A DNA stretch of 64,000 bases, from positions 4,122,872 to 4,186,871 of the forward strand of contig NC_084722.1 of NCBI RefSeq assembly GCF_033807575.1. The letters are read 5' to 3'. The notes below the pieces were generated by a model. The model saw nothing but the letters and a program-made list of their open reading frames with translations, was not told the DNA's origin and did not search any database. Numbering within the stretch: position 1 is the first letter of the stretch; each line of letters begins with the position of its first letter. Below are positions 31,401 to 35,252 of the stretch, piece after piece. Both the position numbers and the translations under genes were made by a program. The DNA is from Cydia pomonella. Taxonomy: Eukaryota; Arthropoda; Insecta; Lepidoptera; Tortricidae.

Positions 31401-33872
31401 TAAGCTTTATCTGGCATTTAATTTATTTGTTAATTAGCTATCCAATACTTTGAAGCGCTGGTGGCCTAGCAGTAAAACCATGCGACTTGCAATCTCGAGG
31501 TCGCGGGTTCAAATCCCAGCTCGTACCCATGAGTTTTTCGGCACTTATGTACAAAATATCAATTAATATTTTTACCCGTCGCTTTTCAGTGAAAAAAACA
31601 TCGTAAGGAAACCGGACTAATCCCAATAAGGCCTAGTTTACCCTGGGTACTGGGTTGGAAGGTCAGATGGCAGTTGCTTTCTTAAAAACTAGTGCCTAGG
31701 CCAATTCTTGGAATTAGTTGCCAAGCGGAAACCAGACTCCCCTGAGCCGTGGCAAAATGCCGGGACAACACGAGAAAAATGATGAGCTATCGAATGCTTT
31801 ACTCAGACTTTGTGAAAAAGGCCCTTATTGTCCTAAAGACTACAATCTACATGATAAAATTTGGCCATACATGATCTGCAGTTGCACCTTTCCAAGACGG
31901 AATGCACATTTTCAAGCAAGTTCTTAAAGGATTTGTTTGCACTTGTGTGGTCACCTGGAGTGTGTTATCAGGTTTTGAAAATATTAGTTTTAACACAATT
32001 TAGATAAATAGATTAAGATTTTTGCAATCCAACAAGGATAAAGAACATCAACAAATAGTAAAATAAACAGCTAAATTTAATAGTACCCGCTTTGAATAAA
32101 TAAGTAAGTAAGTAAATATTCTTTATTGCACCAACAATTATACATTTTACATTCATGTGAAACTACAAATAAATTTTAAAGGAAAATAGAACCAGGTAAC
32201 AACAGGCGATCTTATCGCTAAAAAGCAATCTCTTCCAGACAACCTTTAGGTAGCAGGAAATGTAGATGAATAAAGTTTATAACACATATATAGAAATTGT
32301 TGACCATAGATTGCTGGAAACTTGTAAGATTTGTGAGACAAATGGCCAAGTATACCCCATTTCATTTACCACGGCGGGATTCCATTTCAAAATTTTCAAA
32401 CTGCACAAAGAGAACCATAATTTTGATCAATGAGCTGCTCTTCAAAGCCAGTGTGAGGTCAAATAATAACAGAAATGGATCAAGACTGGACCGTTTGGAA
32501 AGTTTCCAGGATATATTTTGTTGTCACTACTTGTATTGTTTACGCCTAATGACCGTCTCAAGTGGAACCCCCCAGGTTAAATGAAATGGGGTATACAATC
32601 TGCAGCATTCAGCAACAGAATATACATATAAAGAAGCTATCAGTACATCTTTGACTTCATATAAAGGCCACATGACTGACACTTACCCGACACATTTCAA
32701 TGAAAGTTATCCCTTGTTTATAAATATGTATATTAGAGATGGGCCGAATATGGGAGTTTGCCAAATATGTATATTCCGAAGACTGCTTGGTTTAGACCTT
32801 ACTGTACCGAATAACCATTTCAAAACGCTATGTTAATTATATTAATGAATTACTTCTTAGGTAATTCCCTCAAAGCTCTCAAAGTCAGATCTGGTCAAAG
32901 GTCTAGGGACTCGCAAAACAAAATCACCAGTCTCTAAATAATCAAAACTTGCTATGGAATCAACATGTCTCATCATATAATGTTTATATGACAATGGAAA
33001 AATGAAAAAAGAGAAAACTCGCCGAATATAATGCTCAATGTTTATAGTTTGGCCCAGGACTGCCTTATTTCAAAGATAGACAGAGAGAATCCTAGTACTA
33101 GCACCAAAAAGAAAGGGATGAGTATAGTTTTCCTGGTTCTTACCGACTGACAAGTTGTGTTTGCCAGACTATAACTGTTTACAAAAAAGCAATTCCTTCA
33201 ATTCTAAAGAAAGTAAGACCTATTAACATTCCTAAACTGTTATTTTTATATCTGATCAGATTTTGTATTCAAAATATATGCACCCTTCATATTTGCAATT
33301 ATTGCTGAACACTATTATTTAAAATTAAAGTGATTGCATATCAAACTCTAGTTAAATTATGACAAACCCACCATATTGATGCAATGCAGTTACATTGCCA
33401 ACATATAACAAATAGATAAATGAAAAAGCATAGCAGGTAACTAGTAACTATTCAGTGTCCAAGAACTAGACGCTAGTAAGCTCTAGAAGTCTCAAATTCT
33501 AAAATTATAATAAGAATAAAAGAACAGTTATGTGGTGCCACTTTTTGCAGATTGACCTACTTGCAGATGACTTCCTATATGCTAATAAGATAATAGAAAC
33601 AATATATGCTACACATCAAACACAAAACTTGCTTTACTGGAATTCTTAAACTGTTTTCTTATTCATTTTTGATGTGTATTGCAAAAAAATATGGAATAAA
33701 AACAAATCTTGGATGCGTTGCAAAAATAACTAAAATAAAGTGGGATTAAGGTGATTTGGTGATGGAAAATGATGGAATGAGTTGCAAAATATTTACCTTC
33801 CTCGTTGGAGCCATCCTTGGGGCTTTCGTCGGTAGGATTCTCTTTCAAAGACAACAGGCCCACAGCTGACAT
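1..33872 (-). CDS. 4E-T: 4E-T (eIF4E transporter) gene, N-terminal part, 10 exons, 3' end outside window
   Basis: Member of the EIF4ENIF1/4E-T family. These proteins bind eIF4E and shuttle it, repress translation and help assemble P-bodies with the DDX6/Me31B helicase. Coding exons (minus strand, in order): 33872-33797, 12194-12023, 11500-11422, 10852-10627, 9503-9374, 8726-8634, 8439-8371, 4125-4026, 998-822 and 41-1 (partial). All have AG acceptors and GT donors and every junction phase matches, giving about 387 residues. Family blocks appear in the order known from vertebrate 4E-T: YTREQLL (canonical YxxxxL-phi eIF4E-binding motif, residues 53-59), DPRERV, VLSPQRRSF, RRIGSGRI, an R/E/D-rich stretch, then DEPEWFSGGPTSQ and TIELRGFD. 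Assignment of the family is firm. The start codon is inferred from the only ATG exon whose phase fits. The C-terminal half lies to the left of the window. Confidence 0.93.
521..748 (-). mobile_element. Composite palindromic MITE (copy 1)
   Basis: Inner palindrome 521-616 with TTTACAGTACATATGG / CCATATGTACTGTAAA ends, next to outer-element sequence 'cgttgtacgatacatgtacg' ... 'cgcacttgtatcgtaatgta'. The same order is present at 51823-52044 and 57930-58112. Confidence 0.7.
822..998 (-). CDS. 4E-T: 4E-T exon 9 with an ER-dipeptide-rich repeat
   Basis: Acceptor TTGTCTACAG, donor AAT|GTGAGT, phase 0 at both ends, 59 codons. Begins KWNNNSGARSPG, then runs through a repeated [GAGCGX] motif giving ERSERNERNERNERSERPER, and ends RWRSESTSEPAPIEDSND. 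The repeat is a coding minisatellite with no vertebrate counterpart that I know of. The opposite strand is open too (R/S-rich), but that is a by-product of the repeat. Confidence 0.85.
1225..2940 (-). mobile_element. R2/R4-type LINE fragment (RT plus restriction-like endonuclease), frameshifted
   Basis: Two overlapping minus-strand ORFs. The upstream one (to 3027) has GIFQGDSLSPLWFCLALNPL and the RT catalytic YMDDLKLFA, then KYLGM. The downstream one (2111-1272) has a CCHC-type finger CRACRRPGESLRHIISGC and KPDIVIIDRSQRRAVLVDIT, the PD..D endonuclease pattern. This order is diagnostic of the R2/R4/NeSL group. It is 5'-truncated near 2940, and one frameshift near 2100 inactivates it. Same orientation as 4E-T, inside intron 8. 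Confidence 0.88.
3440..3540 (-). mobile_element. LINE 3' tail
   Basis: Reverse of a LINE end: GGTTGACTGGTAGAGAATGC...AAGTCCACC...GTGCAATAAAGATTAAATAAATA. The same tail on the plus strand is at 26620-26715 and a related one at 32110-32260 (minus). Confidence 0.6.
3646..3716 (-). pseudogene. tRNA-Gln-like pseudogene with anticodon changed to TGG
   Basis: Minus strand reads GGTTCCATGGTGTAATGGTT then AGCACTCTGGACTTGGAATC and CAGCG, a tRNA-Gln body with intact acceptor and anticodon stems. The anticodon loop is CT-TGG-AA, where functional Gln tRNAs have CT-(T/C)TG-AA. The T arm is damaged (TTAAAAT for TTCAAAT and mismatched stem bases). Length is 71. Lies inside 4E-T intron 8. Confidence 0.7.
4026..4125 (-). 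CDS. 4E-T: 4E-T exon 8: FSGGPTSQ-TIEL (DDX6-binding)
   Basis: Acceptor ATGTGTGCAG, donor GAG|GTATAT. Encodes WFSGGPTSQHDTIELRGFDE, then PTKKNGSTSGKETE. Human 4E-T has WFSAGPTSQSETIELTGFDD here. The W and IEL motifs are known DDX6 contacts, so binding to Me31B/DDX6 is inferred. Confidence 0.95.
4615..6011 (+). mobile_element. Mutator-like nonautonomous element, copy 1 (1,397 bp)
   Basis: Begins GGGTGCGTCATGAAATGTAT and ends GTTTCATTACTTACCC. Flanks TATTGATAC and TATGATAC look like a target duplication with one indel. Its ends match copy 2 (6233-6910) in inverted orientation. It carries extra internal sequence, including a short palindromic MITE (5638-5774). Confidence 0.7.
5638..5774. mobile_element. 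Short palindromic MITE
   Basis: Ends TGCAACGTTGTATAAGTAGG and CTTCTTATACAACTGTTGCA form an imperfect hairpin. It is nested inside Mutator-like copy 1 and absent from copy 2. Confidence 0.6.
6233..6910 (-). mobile_element. Mutator-like nonautonomous element, copy 2 (678 bp) with 9-bp TSD
   Basis: Starts GGGTAAGTAATGAAACG and ends CATGACGCACCC. It is flanked by perfect 9-bp direct repeats GAACTACAT (6224-6232 and 6911-6919). A 9-bp duplication fits Mutator-like elements. The arms pair with copy 1 over about 370 bp and about 190 bp. It interrupted another repeat ('...tgcattgtcatca' before and 'acagctgccaatttt' after). Confidence 0.75.
7440..8345 (+). mobile_element. Jockey-like LINE 3' fragment interrupted by a SINE
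   Basis: Encodes in pieces SVISYGLILWGNS and LPLPCLYLKE, related to the minus-strand fragment at 37103-37555, and ends in a LINE-like tail ('gcaaataaacatttctgatttc'). A SINE 3' end (7655-7855, minus) splits it. It sits just downstream of 4E-T exon 7. Confidence 0.6.
7655..7855 (-). mobile_element. SINE family A fragment
   Basis: Antisense match to the 3' part of family A: 'aaatattataggacattatt', 'cccacagtaagctcaatgag', 'atatatataatatataaat', 'cccatgactcag'. The tRNA-like head is missing. Confidence 0.75.
8371..8439 (-). CDS. 4E-T: 4E-T exon 7: ...EDEPEW
   Basis: Acceptor TTTCACAG, donor TG|GTGAGT. Encodes EDNRRSGGRYSQRRF then EKEDEPE plus two bases of the Trp codon, completed in exon 8. EEEPEW-F is the start of the Cup-homology region of 4E-T. 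Confidence 0.92.
8490..8580 (+). repeat. 'agggttccgtagcc' interspersed repeat
   Basis: Contains 'agggttccgtagccaaatgg' and 'acggaacccttatag' followed by (gtct)n. The same family occurs near 45480-45843 (minus), 52855-53425, 59215-59300 and 61495-62060. Common in lepidopteran genomes; class uncertain. Confidence 0.7.
8634..8726 (-). CDS. 4E-T: 4E-T exon 6, R/E/D-rich
   Basis: Acceptor GTTGCAG, donor GAGAG|GTAAGA. Encodes FERRSFTRDSYSS then DIKRERDDRFNNEKQRER. This matches the charged R/D/E linker between RRIGSGRI and EPEWF in family members. Phases fit both neighbours. Confidence 0.88.
8927..9373 (-). repeat. Tandem copies of 4E-T exon 5 3' part plus donor
   Basis: 'tactggtacttactcgtacc' recurs at 9123, 9245 and 9361 (periods 122 and 116), with degenerate starts near 9008 and 8927. 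The 9361 occurrence is the donor of the functional exon. Each copy carries the complement of TACGAGTAAGTACC, so GTAAGT donors are repeated through the intron. Confidence 0.88.
9374..9503 (-). CDS. 4E-T: 4E-T exon 5: RRIGSGRI block
   Basis: Acceptor TTTTTTTACAG, donor GA|GTAAGT. Encodes AGRRIGSGRIMVRDVPHSGW, then EEGEYRPSEPYRPREHRPNGDRYE. GRRIGSGRI is identical to the vertebrate block. The 3' part of the exon and the donor are tandemly repeated downstream (8927-9360). Confidence 0.94.
9940..10063 (-). repeat. Oldest, diverged unit of the exon 4 array
   Basis: Shares the blocks 'cttggcttgagcgggcgc', 'gtgtcctagcg' and 'ggctccaca' with the 182-bp unit, but with many substitutions and indels. It is the unit furthest from the functional exon. 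Confidence 0.65.
10064..10795 (-). repeat. 182-bp tandem array derived from 4E-T exon 4 plus its donor
   Basis: Near-identical units begin near 10249, 10431 and 10613; the last overlaps the true exon. A diverged unit lies at 10064-10248 and a still more diverged one at about 9940-10063. Each young unit repeats VLSPQRRSFTSGCG and the donor GTATAG. 182 is not a multiple of 3 and a stop follows each donor. Confidence 0.9.
10627..10852 (-). CDS. 4E-T: 4E-T exon 4: DPRERV / SPQRRSF block
   Basis: Acceptor ATTCCAG, donor CCAG|GTATAG. Encodes GVYGRERERERRSADPRERV, then GIVLSPQRRSFTSGCG and a Pro/Ala-rich end. DPRERV and VLSPQRRSF-GC are strongly conserved 4E-T blocks. The last ~170 bp of the exon plus the donor are repeated downstream as a 182-bp array. 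Using any later donor would retain the in-frame TAG that follows the first donor, so only this donor keeps the frame. Confidence 0.92.
11422..11500 (-). CDS. 4E-T: 4E-T exon 3
   Basis: Acceptor CATTTCAG, donor GTATGT. One leading base completes a Leu codon from exon 2, then 26 codons starting VLKKRSDSPNEDD and ending PAENHK. It lies between the eIF4E-binding exon and the DPRERV exon and fits both phases. The LKK resembles the SLKKELDTD area of human 4E-T, but similarity is weak. Confidence 0.82.
11850..12000 (-). pseudogene. Frameshifted tandem copy of 4E-T exon 2 (eIF4E-binding exon)
   Basis: Reads AYTRKQLLRLRHSSLVKKGL, then DVPFAGCD, against YTREQLLRLRHSPLVKKGL in the real exon. A 2-base insertion near 11894 (GCGTATCGC versus GCGTCGC) breaks the frame after GCD. 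The donor GTGAGT is kept, but no strong acceptor precedes it. Most likely a decayed exon duplicate; use as an alternative exon cannot be excluded. Confidence 0.8.
12023..12194 (-). CDS. 4E-T: 4E-T exon 2: eIF4E-binding motif
   Basis: Preceded by acceptor TTTTTGTCACCAG and followed by donor GTGAGT. It encodes 56 full codons, Gly/Ala/Arg-rich at first, then LTYTREQLLRLRHSPLVKKG. YTREQLL is the canonical eIF4E-binding motif (human 4E-T has YTKEELL). Exon GC content is far above that of the flanking introns. The vertebrate segment that follows the motif (EKYDSDGVWDPEKW) is not recognisable here. A frameshifted partial copy of this exon sits immediately downstream (11850-12000). Confidence 0.93.
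12488..12850 (-). mobile_element. Degenerate LINE-like ORF remnant
   Basis: GC-rich minus-strand ORF with NNPDVLKRLGLFVPGWRP, RALSLLNVMS and DIFADSVGGF, which resembles the C-terminal tail of a retroelement polyprotein rather than a host protein. It lies in 4E-T intron 1, only 300 bp upstream of exon 2. Family uncertain. Confidence 0.4.
12995..13437. mobile_element. MITE with AGTGTTGG ends and many ACTCGAGTC boxes (copy 1)
   Basis: Starts AGTGTTGGTAGCAACTAGAG and ends GAGTCTTAACCAACACT. Inside are about a dozen GAGTCT/ACTCGAGTC motifs on both strands. Copy 2 starts at 15349. The high density of one short motif suggests subterminal transposase-binding repeats. Confidence 0.65.
15349..15620. 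mobile_element. AGTGTTGG MITE copy 2, split by a hAT insertion
   Basis: Matches 12995-13265 closely through 'ttttacataaacacaacgca', then is interrupted and resumes at 17342 ('tttcgaagttatttgtaa'). Confidence 0.75.
16430..16470. repeat. (TA)n microsatellite
   Basis: Uninterrupted AT dinucleotide run inside the hAT element. Confidence 0.95.
16531..16765 (+). mobile_element. SINE family A, near complete
   Basis: tRNA-like head 'tggcctagtgggtagtgacc' and B box GGTTCAAATCC, body 'gagcatggatatttgttcc' and 'catgggtgttttctatgtat', tail 'gggacttggtcaatttgtgt' and 'aatgtcctat'. Other copies: 20713-20975 (-), 27546-27760 (+), 28776-28925 (+), 43476-43730 (+), 7655-7855 (-), 63930-64000 (-). Confidence 0.9.
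17962..18301. mobile_element. Foldback MITE
   Basis: Inverted ends 'actttgtcagatg' / 'catctgacaaagt' and inner 'ggttgtatcgcggtgg' / 'ccaccgcgatacaacc', then 'gaacatgta' / 'tacatgttc'. No coding content. Confidence 0.7.
18757..18900. mobile_element. MITE with CCCCTTATTCATAA ends
   Basis: 'cccccttattcataaaactt' ... 'gaataacgccatt' with 'gtctttacctgtcattttgacttatg' (reverse) inside. Inverted copies at 50762-50912 and 56878-57018. Confidence 0.6.
18960..20705. mobile_element. Long foldback: two inverted arms around 1.1 kb
   Basis: The left arm (about 18990-19240: 'cccacttcccggtttccgat', 'tgatgatggagataggagg', 'gtggaaagaaaagtacagtc') pairs with the right arm (about 20400-20700). Single arms also occur at 30645-30765 and 51050-51310. 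A TA-flanked MITE (19878-20012) sits between the arms. Confidence 0.6.
19878..20012. mobile_element. TA-flanked hairpin MITE
   Basis: CAGTCTCCATCAGATATATC ... GATATATTGG.../ 'atatatctgatggcgactg', bounded by TA on both sides, as expected for Tc1/mariner-type insertions. Confidence 0.7.
20713..20975 (-). mobile_element. SINE family A, full-length antisense
   Basis: Reverse of the family A consensus from 'tattataggacattattaca' to 'cactaggccaaaccggtcg'. Confidence 0.88.
21247..21538. mobile_element. Nested foldbacks (MITE within MITE)
   Basis: The outer hairpin has arms 'taagggcgtctgctagctgg' / 'ccagctagcggacgccctaa'. An inner hairpin 21308-21428 has arms 'tttgctggggtcacac' / 'gtgtggccccagcaaa'. 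Confidence 0.75.
22697..22765 (+). mobile_element. Fragment of the palindromic composite MITE
   Basis: Shares 'cgaagggagtgttttaaatc' and 'acacgagttgcgaatta' with the composite elements at 521-748, 51823-52044 and 57930-58112. Confidence 0.5.
23107..23445 (-). CDS. Uncharacterised basic ORF, possible first exon of a nested gene
   Basis: Reads MVSKEPPLQPVEVKSKRRRR, then RAGNRAGKKRSRKTTVAVAA and a stretch with EKYSSPVKCAVHAFLMRYQS. I do not recognise it. It is GC-rich in AT-rich surroundings. A strong donor (GGA|GTAAGT) falls after KRVSW near 23162, so coding would continue in a later exon that I cannot identify. Arginine/lysine clusters look nuclear or RNA-binding. It lies in 4E-T intron 1, same strand, and no repeat copy is seen elsewhere in the window. 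A retrocopy or TE exon is equally possible. Confidence 0.3.
   Translation of the reverse strand: MVSKEPPLQPVEVKSKRRRRRAGNRAGKKRSRKTTVAVAAVATLPSEKYSSPVKCAVHAFLMRYQSALRKVPAHLPPRVHAGPPSKRVKRVSWSKLPFINTLVSVLHCMGRR
24903..25109. mobile_element. Foldback MITE with GATGGCGCCATC arms
   Basis: Arms 'ggggttggc' / 'gccaacccc' and 'agatggcgccatcatagctt' / its complement 'aagctatgatggcgccatct'. About 100 bp loop region. Confidence 0.75.
25440..25850 (+). repeat. Interspersed repeat, copy 1 of an inverted pair
   Basis: Shares 'tacggcctgcctgatggtaa', 'actccagaggagttacatgc' and 'tctgctgtgctgtgccctac' with the opposite-strand copy at 47336-47720. Probably a LINE-derived 3' fragment. Confidence 0.7.
26266..26715 (+). 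mobile_element. Jockey-like LINE 3' end with tail
   Basis: Encodes SFTVQAIAIRLWNVLPLSIR then FKRMLRKYFLDKLS, the typical LINE ORF2 C-terminus, followed by 'tggtagagaatgccttaagg', 'tattgtgcaataaagatt' and a short A/T repeat tail. Confidence 0.7.
26847..26992. mobile_element. Foldback MITE
   Basis: Arms 'gcccgcatagccaacatgcc' / 'ggcatgttggctacgcgggc' and 'aatcgttaacgctccgtag' / 'ctacggagcgctaacgatt'. Confidence 0.75.
27252..27384. mobile_element. TA-flanked near-perfect hairpin MITE
   Basis: CAGTCACGTCTGAAAATATC ... GATATTTTCAGACGTGACTG between TA dinucleotides. A relative at 28931-29062 has CAGTCAAGGTATTAAATAT ends and shares the central 'atatgtacacac...cctta' and 'ttttggcactt' parts. Confidence 0.8.
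27546..27760 (+). mobile_element. SINE family A, 5'-truncated
   Basis: Starts at 'gaagctgatggtcccgggtt', retaining the B box, and runs to 'gggacttagtcaatttgtgt'. Confidence 0.85.
28776..28925 (+). mobile_element. SINE family A, truncated copy
   Basis: Head 'ctggcttagtgggtagtgac', B box GGTTCGAATCC. The 3' part is cut and followed by a TA-type hairpin MITE (28931-29062), then a SINE tail remnant (29075-29130), so the MITE probably inserted into the SINE. Confidence 0.75.
28931..29062. mobile_element. Hairpin MITE related to 27252-27384
   Basis: CAGTCAAGGTATTAAATATG ... ATATTTAATACCTTGACTG, followed by TA. It splits a family A SINE. Confidence 0.75.
29131..30120. other. 4E-T intron 1 stretch without gene
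   Basis: No coding signal. I see a degenerate tandem dimer (about 29415-29535, 'aaaaaggtc..at.tcattatg') and a short hairpin at 29785-29845 ('tacatctcgctggcac' / 'gtacgagcgagatgca'). Confidence 0.5.
30150..30606 (+). mobile_element. RTE-like LINE 3' end
   Basis: Encodes VTQRVMERAMLGISLMRDRI, then KVHDIAKRIAQLKWEWSGHI, and after a frameshift WSDDIRKTAGLTWHRTA, ending at a stop near 30606. The ERAMLG / RIRN / LKW-W-GH / W-DD-K order is the usual RTE-clade C-terminal region. Confidence 0.8.
31448..31790 (+). mobile_element. SINE family B, near full length
   Basis: tRNA-like head 'gctggtggcctagcagtaaa' with B box GGTTCAAATCC, body 'ccatgagtttttcggcactt' and 'ttcagtgaaaaaaacatcg', tail 'cgtggcaaaatgccgggaca'. 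Antisense copies at 38040-38190 and 53555-53830; a head-sharing relative at 56215-56520. Confidence 0.85.
32350..32598. mobile_element. Foldback MITE with TACCCCATTTCATTTA ends
   Basis: 'taccccatttcattta' at the left pairs with 'taaatgaaatggggta' at the right. The ORF inside has no family resemblance. Confidence 0.65.
32830..33796. other. 4E-T intron 1, 5' part, nothing recognised
   Basis: AT-rich sequence with no repeat I can identify and no coding signal. The first-intron position makes regulatory content possible, but nothing specific is visible. Confidence 0.5.
33797..33872 (-). CDS. 4E-T: 4E-T exon 1 (start codon)
   Basis: Starts at ATG 33872 and encodes MSAVGLLSLKENP followed by an acidic, serine-rich stretch ending SNEE. 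It stops one base into the next codon at donor G|GTAAAT. The phase (1) matches exon 2, which starts with two bases of a Gly codon. This N-terminus is not itself conserved with vertebrates, so support comes from the phase, the good donor and the position facing the Sfswap start. Confidence 0.75.
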
Positions 33873-35058
33873 CGCTCGGTAATCTCACTTGCTTCTCAGT
33901 CTTCTCTCAGTTAACTACTACAATTCTAAAATAATTGTACAATATTTACAAAGTGTTCCGGAAATTAATCTATCACCTAATATAATGTTTATATCACAGA
34001 CTTTTCGTTTTTTCACTAAACAATACGGAACAACACGTCCACGCACGAAAATACTATCAATATTTACAAGACTCTAGGTACAATAAACTTATTTACACAT
34101 TAAAAACTAACGTTTATCAGCTAAATTTAACAAATACGCTCTAGCGGTCACAAGATACTCATAACTAAAAGAATTTATCAGTTTTAGATGCAAAAATATA
34201 TAAAACGTCCGCCATATGCCTTTTGAGACCTCTATTGCGCAACGAAATTGTATAGCTACCATTGAGCTTTGCTGTCATGCCGATGCGTGGTATTCTTAAT
34301 ATTGGCCGGTTTATATCCAGTTGCCATTGTTTAGTTTTTTTGATTGAAAACGGCCTATTCCTTTCTTTGAACTATCATATTGAAAACAATGGAAAGATCT
34401 CTTTTATTAATTAAATAAATCAAGTAAATATCTTCAGTACTAAAAATAATATCTCATAAGAAAAACTATTCGTAAAATATAATTAAATGCTGCATGTTGA
34501 TAATCTCTAAAATCTTAATTATCCTTGATATTATTACGCTGAGGCTCTGAATGCTTTTTTTAATTAATTCTTTTGTATTAAATAGCAAGTTTAAAGCATT
34601 GCCTAGCCCTGAACATTAAATATAATCCATGTCTCTCTTTTTGTAAATTCTTATTATCAGCAAATACTACACGAATACTTCCTAGTTCGTGTTAATTATT
34701 AGACTTGGCAACCTTGAAAATGTGACATAATTGAGACGTTCTTAAAAATAGCTTAAAAATGGTTTAAACATGCCTTTGCCATGCCAACAAACAAATGCCT
34801 TTTATATATTTTTTTTTGTAATTTGTTCATCTTTTAATTTTGTGTATCCTTAAATTAATATTCACTTTGTCACTGTATTCATACATGAGTGATTCTAGTT
34901 ATAATGAATAGTATTATATTCGTTTTTTGTTTAAAAGGGTCTGTCCTGTTTGTTTTGTAGCTTATTGCGAAAAAACGCCCAATTGTCTGCCAAATGTCGA
35001 CTTGATTTCAAGCGCTTTCTAAATGAAATGAAATAAATTTATTTAACAAATATACAAA
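33873..35058. promoter_or_regulatory. Shared divergent promoter region of 4E-T and Sfswap
   Basis: The 1,186 bases between the two start codons hold no ORF or recognised repeat. They contain both 5' UTRs and presumably a bidirectional promoter. TCAGT initiator-like pentamers occur at the 4E-T side (33895-33912). No TATA box can be placed with confidence. Confidence 0.55.
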
Positions 35059-35252
35059 ATGTCGATAAAGTGGACTGGTAGTGTGAGTGATTCCGGTATA
35101 TTACGAAAAAGTGAGTTCAAGGAGAAGAAAGAAGAGCTTTTCGTGTTCGGCTACTCGTGCAAATTGTTCAGGGACGATGAAAAAGCCCTGCACATTGATC
35201 AAGGCAAACACCTCATACCGTGGATGGGGGATGAAACGTTGAAAATCGACAG
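35059..35252 (+). CDS. Sfswap: Sfswap exon 1
   Basis: ATG in context CAAAATGTC. Encodes MSIKWTGSVSDSGILRK, then ELFVFGYSCKLFRDDEKAL and GKHLIPWMGDETLKID. Conservation with human SFSWAP (LLVFGYACKLFRDD, QHLIPWMGD) is clear. The end must be GAC AG before GTTCGA to join exon 2 as DRYDARG. That donor is unusually weak. Confidence 0.93.

Noticed and set aside
32296..32584. 95-residue ORF
   Set aside because: Lies inside a foldback MITE, with no family resemblance and low-complexity-free but random-looking composition.
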